From positions 1-64,000 of the forward strand of contig NZ_JAMTCN010000027.1 of assembly GCF_024171865.1 (NCBI RefSeq): DNA of 64,000 bases, given 5' to 3'. The position numbers and the translations under genes were made by a program. Below are positions 61,071-64,000 of this stretch, piece by piece (positions within the stretch are counted from its first letter, which is position 1; each line of letters begins with the position of its first letter). This DNA is from Prauserella aidingensis. GTDB lineage: Bacteria; Actinomycetota; Actinomycetes; Mycobacteriales; Pseudonocardiaceae. The notes beneath the pieces are model-generated. The model searched no databases, had not been told where the DNA came from, and worked only from the letters and a program-made list of their open reading frames with translations.

Positions 61071-61976
61071 ATGCCCGGCACGCACCCCGCTCTTCCCGGT
61101 GGCGCCCGCGGCGGAGCCCCCGCTTCGGTCCCCGGCGACCTGCTCACGGAACTCGACCGGCTGCTCGCCCCGAGCGTGCGCTCCCTGCGCCGTTCGTGCC
61201 CGGTGGACCTGACCTTCGGTGGCGGCCTCGCGCCGGGCTCCCGGGACGCGATCACCATCCGGCACCTCGACGGGCACCTCGGCCACAGCCTGCGCGACCT
61301 GCAGGTCCGCGCCGGCTACGGCCTCGGCGGCGAGGTGTTCGCCACGGGCAGGCCACTGGTGGTGCGCGACTACTTCAACACCGGCCGCATCGTCCACGCC
61401 TACGACCGCGCCGTCGCACCCGAACGCATCGAGACCGTGTTCGCGGTGCCGATCCGCGCGGGCGAGGCGGTCGTCGGCCTGCTGTACCTGGCGCAGCGTG
61501 ACGACGTGGCGATCGGCGACCGCATCGTGGCGCGGGCCGTCGAACACACCCGCCGGATCGAACGCGACCTCGCCGTCGCCGTCGAGGTGCGCAGGCGCAC
61601 GGCAGCCCACGACGACGCCGCCGCCCGTGATCACCGTGCGGTGGCGGACGCGCGCAGGGACCTGGACGAGACGATCGCGCTGATCGACGACCCGCACACC
61701 CGCGATCGGCTCCGGCAGGTCTCGCGACGGCTGCAGCGGATCACGAACGCGGACGACGAGGCGGCCGGGCCCGTGGCCTCCGGCACGTTGTCGACGCGCG
61801 AACTCGACGTACTGCAGCTCGTCGCCACCGGCGCCGCCAACGGCGACATCGCCGCCGAGCTGGGGCTGCGACCCAACACCGTCAAGGCCTACCTGCGCAG
61901 CATCGCCCGCAAACTCGGTGCCGCCAACCGCACGCACGCCGTCTCATTCGCCAGGGAAGCGGGGTTGCTGCCGTGA
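61071..61976 (+). CDS. GAF-domain LuxR-type transcriptional regulator
   Basis: 301 residues. Residues about 25-165 form a GAF-like sensor, with [21 protein letters not shown] and [21 protein letters not shown] helical linker of 60 residues leads to the C-terminal LuxR HTH (about 235-295): [48 protein letters not shown]. This is the build of regulators that switch on short-chain acid or aromatic catabolism next to an acyl-CoA synthetase. GGAAGGAAAGG precedes the ATG. The ligand is unknown. Confidence 0.88.
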   Translation: MPGTHPALPGGARGGAPASVPGDLLTELDRLLAPSVRSLRRSCPVDLTFGGGLAPGSRDAITIRHLDGHLGHSLRDLQVRAGYGLGGEVFATGRPLVVRDYFNTGRIVHAYDRAVAPERIETVFAVPIRAGEAVVGLLYLAQRDDVAIGDRIVARAVEHTRRIERDLAVAVEVRRRTAAHDDAAARDHRAVADARRDLDETIALIDDPHTRDRLRQVSRRLQRITNADDEAAGPVASGTLSTRELDVLQLVATGAANGDIAAELGLRPNTVKAYLRSIARKLGAANRTHAVSFAREAGLLP

Positions 61977-62106
61977 CGACCGGGCACCCGTGGACGGCAC
62001 CCCGCGAGGCGCCCGTTGTGACATGCGTTTCGCGCGGAACCCCGCGAAGATCATTACGTTGGACGGTGCCAGCACACACCGGTTCTCTAGGTCGGAAAGG
62101 CTCTCG

Positions 62107-63111
62107 ATGGATCTGAAAGTCGGTTACAAGGCGTCCGCGGAGCAGTTCGGACCGCGGGACCTGGTCGAGTTCGCGGTACGCGCCGAAGAGGTCGGCCTCG
62201 ATTCGGCCTGGGTGTCGGACCACTTCCTGCCGTGGCGGCACGAGGGCGGGCACGCCCCGTTCGCCCTGACGTGGATGTCGGCCGTCGCCGAGCGCACGAA
62301 CCGCGTGCACCTGGGCACCAGCGTGCTGACCCCCACCTTCCGGTACAACCCCGCCGTGATCGCGCAGGCGTTCGCCACCATGTCGCTGCTGTCGAACGGC
62401 CGCGTCGTCCTCGGCGTGGGCACCGGCGAGGCGCTGAACGAGATCGCCGTGTCCGGCCGCGAATGGCCCGAGTTCAAGGAGCGCTTCGCCCGGCTGCGCG
62501 AGTCCGTGCGGCTGATCCGGGAACTGTGGACCAAGGACAACGTCTCGTTCGAGGGCGACTACTACACGCTCGTCGACGCCAAGATCTACGACCGCCCGGA
62601 CACACCGGCACCGGTCTACATCGCCGCGGGCGGACCGGTCGTGGCCAAGTACGCGGGCCGCACGGGCGACGGATTCATCTGCACCTCCGGCAAGGGCATG
62701 GAGCTCTACACCGACAAGCTCCAGCCCGCCGTCGCCGACGGCGCGGCGGCCGCGGAACGCGACGCGGCCGGCATCGACCGGATGATCGAGATCAAGATGT
62801 CCTACGACCGCGACCCGGAGCGGGCACTGGAGAACTGCCGGTTCTGGGCGCCGCTGTCGCTCACCCCGGAGCAGAAGCACAGCGTCACCTCGTCGGAGGA
62901 GATGGAACGCCTGGCCGACGAACTGCCGATCGAGCAGGTCGCCAAGCGCTGGATCGTGGCCTCCGACCCCGACCAGGCCATGGAGCAGATCCAGCCGTAC
63001 CTCGACGCCGGCTTCAACCACCTCGTGTTCCACGGCCCCGGCCACGACCAGGAGCGCTTCCTCGGCCAGCTCAGCGAGGACGTCCTGCCGCGGCTGCGCG
63101 CCCAGGCCTGA
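62107..63111 (+). CDS. fgd: F420-dependent glucose-6-phosphate dehydrogenase
   Basis: 334 residues of the luciferase-like (LLM) F420 family and very close in length to FGD1. [28 protein letters not shown] opens the barrel. Active-site residues match the FGD set: His39 and Trp43 in SDHFLPWRH, Glu108 in [10 protein letters not shown] and Glu12. It oxidises glucose 6-phosphate to 6-phosphogluconolactone, reducing F420, and supplies reduced F420 for other enzymes. It is monocistronic with a strong terminator. F420 use itself points to an actinomycete. Confidence 0.93.
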   Translation: MDLKVGYKASAEQFGPRDLVEFAVRAEEVGLDSAWVSDHFLPWRHEGGHAPFALTWMSAVAERTNRVHLGTSVLTPTFRYNPAVIAQAFATMSLLSNGRVVLGVGTGEALNEIAVSGREWPEFKERFARLRESVRLIRELWTKDNVSFEGDYYTLVDAKIYDRPDTPAPVYIAAGGPVVAKYAGRTGDGFICTSGKGMELYTDKLQPAVADGAAAAERDAAGIDRMIEIKMSYDRDPERALENCRFWAPLSLTPEQKHSVTSSEEMERLADELPIEQVAKRWIVASDPDQAMEQIQPYLDAGFNHLVFHGPGHDQERFLGQLSEDVLPRLRAQA

Positions 63112-63167
63112 ACCGACGGCCGTGCCCCGGTCGGAAGAGACGGCCTGAAGAGACCCCTCACGTGCGA

Positions 63168-63213
63168 ACGTCTCCCGCCCCCGACGGAGAGGTCCATCGG
63201 GGGCGGGAGACGT
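63168..63213. terminator. Terminator between fgd and the DUF6292 gene
   Basis: A perfect 17-base stem (63168-63184 with 63197-63213) and 12-base loop between two convergent genes. It likely stops transcription from both sides. Confidence 0.9.
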
Positions 63214-63256
63214 CGTGATCGCGGCGAACCGGCCGAGAGGCCGGCGTCGGCGGAAT

Positions 63257-63991
63257 TCAGCCGCCGCCGTCGCCTCCCAGCGGTGTCACCCTGCCCTGGG
63301 GCCGTGCTGCCCCGTTCCGCGGCCGGACCGCATCCTGGGCCGGCGTGCCCTGTGGTGCCGTGTCCGGCGACGGCGTGCCCTGTGGTGCCGTGCCGGGTGA
63401 TGCCGTCGCGGACCGCGGAGCGGGCGCGCTCCGTGGCGTGGTCGTGCCCTGTGGCGTGGTCGTGCTCTGCACCGGCAGGTCGACGTCGGGCACGTGCGGT
63501 TCCGCGGCCGACCATGCGGCGGCCTGTACCCGGGCGCGGACGATCTGAGCCGCGTGCGGATGTCCGCTCGGTTCGGGTGGACGGGAGAGACCGACCCGGT
63601 CCCCCGCCGTCAGCGCTTTCACGAAGCGCACCACGGCGTCCGGCTCCGGCAACAGCTCCATGCCGTACCAGGCGCGCATCACGAGATCCTCGCCGGAATG
63701 CGTCTCCGCGCCGAGCGCCCAGCCGGTGCGCCCGTCCCAGACGAGCGCCGCCTCGCGGCCCTCCATCCCGGGCAACTCGCGGTCGAGCGCGACGTACGCG
63801 GTGGCCGTGATGTCGTCGACGTCCGACCACGCCGCGGCCGCCTCCAGACCGAGACCCGCCGCGACGAGCTCCACGTACCTGCGGAGTCCTCGCTGCGTGC
63901 TGTCGAGGTCGACGTCGGCCAGCCCGCCTGCGGCGACATCCCGGTCACCGGCGACATGGTGCACGGCATCGCACACCGAGTCGCACCACAC
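63257..63991 (-). CDS. DUF6292 family protein, start may lie beyond window
   Basis: Up to 244 residues visible. The N-terminal part, LRRYVELVAAGLGLEAAAAWSDV, AYVALDRELPGMEGREAALVWDGRTGWALG and DLVMRAWYGMELLPEPDAVVRFV, matches DUF6292. The last 75 residues are a low-complexity tail of Thr, Pro, Gly and Gln with repeats of the type GTxPQGTPSPDTAPQG. The frame stays open to the window edge, so the real start may be further right; a GTG nearer the DUF6292 core (about 63970) is also possible. Function unknown. Confidence 0.75.
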   Translation of the reverse strand: MWCDSVCDAVHHVAGDRDVAAGGLADVDLDSTQRGLRRYVELVAAGLGLEAAAAWSDVDDITATAYVALDRELPGMEGREAALVWDGRTGWALGAETHSGEDLVMRAWYGMELLPEPDAVVRFVKALTAGDRVGLSRPPEPSGHPHAAQIVRARVQAAAWSAAEPHVPDVDLPVQSTTTPQGTTTPRSAPAPRSATASPGTAPQGTPSPDTAPQGTPAQDAVRPRNGAARPQGRVTPLGGDGGG

Positions 63992-64000
63992 GATCGGGCC

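Overview
High-GC actinomycete chromosome, most likely a member of the Pseudonocardiaceae (Saccharomonospora/Amycolatopsis type). This rests on the strong third-position GC, an F420-dependent glucose-6-phosphate dehydrogenase, Scr1-type HTH, DUF6879 and DUF6292 genes, and a core block in the same order as Mycobacterium tuberculosis Rv0981-Rv0996. The genus is an inference; no rRNA or marker gene is present to fix it.

Layout. 0-9.3 kb: an IS5-group transposase fragment at the left edge, a DUF4383 membrane protein, a secreted phosphoesterase, then small regulator/enzyme pairs (LysR with an NTF2-like protein; DUF488; an SH3 protein with a probable frameshift; a P450 behind a clear sigma-A-type promoter; MarR divergent from an Old Yellow Enzyme with a tandem operator). 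9.3-20.2 kb: a carbon-utilisation locus. A leftward operon (XylX-like 2-keto-3-deoxy-pentonate dehydratase, 2-hydroxyacid dehydrogenase, alpha-ketoglutarate-semialdehyde dehydrogenase) and a rightward operon (aldehyde dehydrogenase, xylulokinase, HAD phosphatase, RpiA, SDR dehydrogenase, aquaglyceroporin) flank one FadR-type GntR gene, and similar CATACA-core sites occur at all three promoters. 20.2-25.5 kb: a sulfide/persulfide-stress operon (CstR-like repressor, CstB-like persulfide dioxygenase-rhodanese, rhodanese-DUF2892, TauE exporter with a frameshift), with two identical ACCCCCGGGGGT palindromes, followed by a DASS-type anion transporter. 25.5-28.2 kb: a PucR remnant, a Tat-exported PAP2 phosphatase with an autotransporter-type beta-strand repeat, and tRNA-Ala(CGC).

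28.3-42.7 kb is conserved core: glpR-rimJ-glp-galU transcribed leftward, then mthfs, a Ruc/FmdB-type zinc chaperone, a SAF protein and mscL rightward, then moaB2, pepD (HtrA), mprB and mprA leftward. A deoR-galT pair is inserted between mprB and pepD. A NarL-type response regulator with no kinase partner and tRNA-Arg(CCT) close the block.

43-49.5 kb is an accessory island. Its centre is a leftward chain of three overlapping small ORFs leading to a SCP1.201/DddA-like deaminase toxin and an Imm1 immunity protein. Divergent from it is a three-gene module (conserved small protein, DUF6879, Scr1-type HTH). The divergent promoter region carries two TTGCGCAA-type palindromic sites. Broken or truncated genes lie to its right.

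49.5-64 kb: a hemerythrin; a leftward group made of a 1516-residue Ser/Thr kinase-NTPase-WD40 protein, a four-helix membrane protein, an FHA-like protein and a PQQ-repeat lipoprotein; an amidase; an acyl-CoA synthetase divergent from a GAF-LuxR regulator; F420-dependent glucose-6-phosphate dehydrogenase; and a DUF6292 gene at the right edge.

Three genes carry probable single-base frameshifts, each at a short homopolymer (near 5966, 20924 and 48361). They may be real lesions or sequencing errors, and they should be checked against reads.
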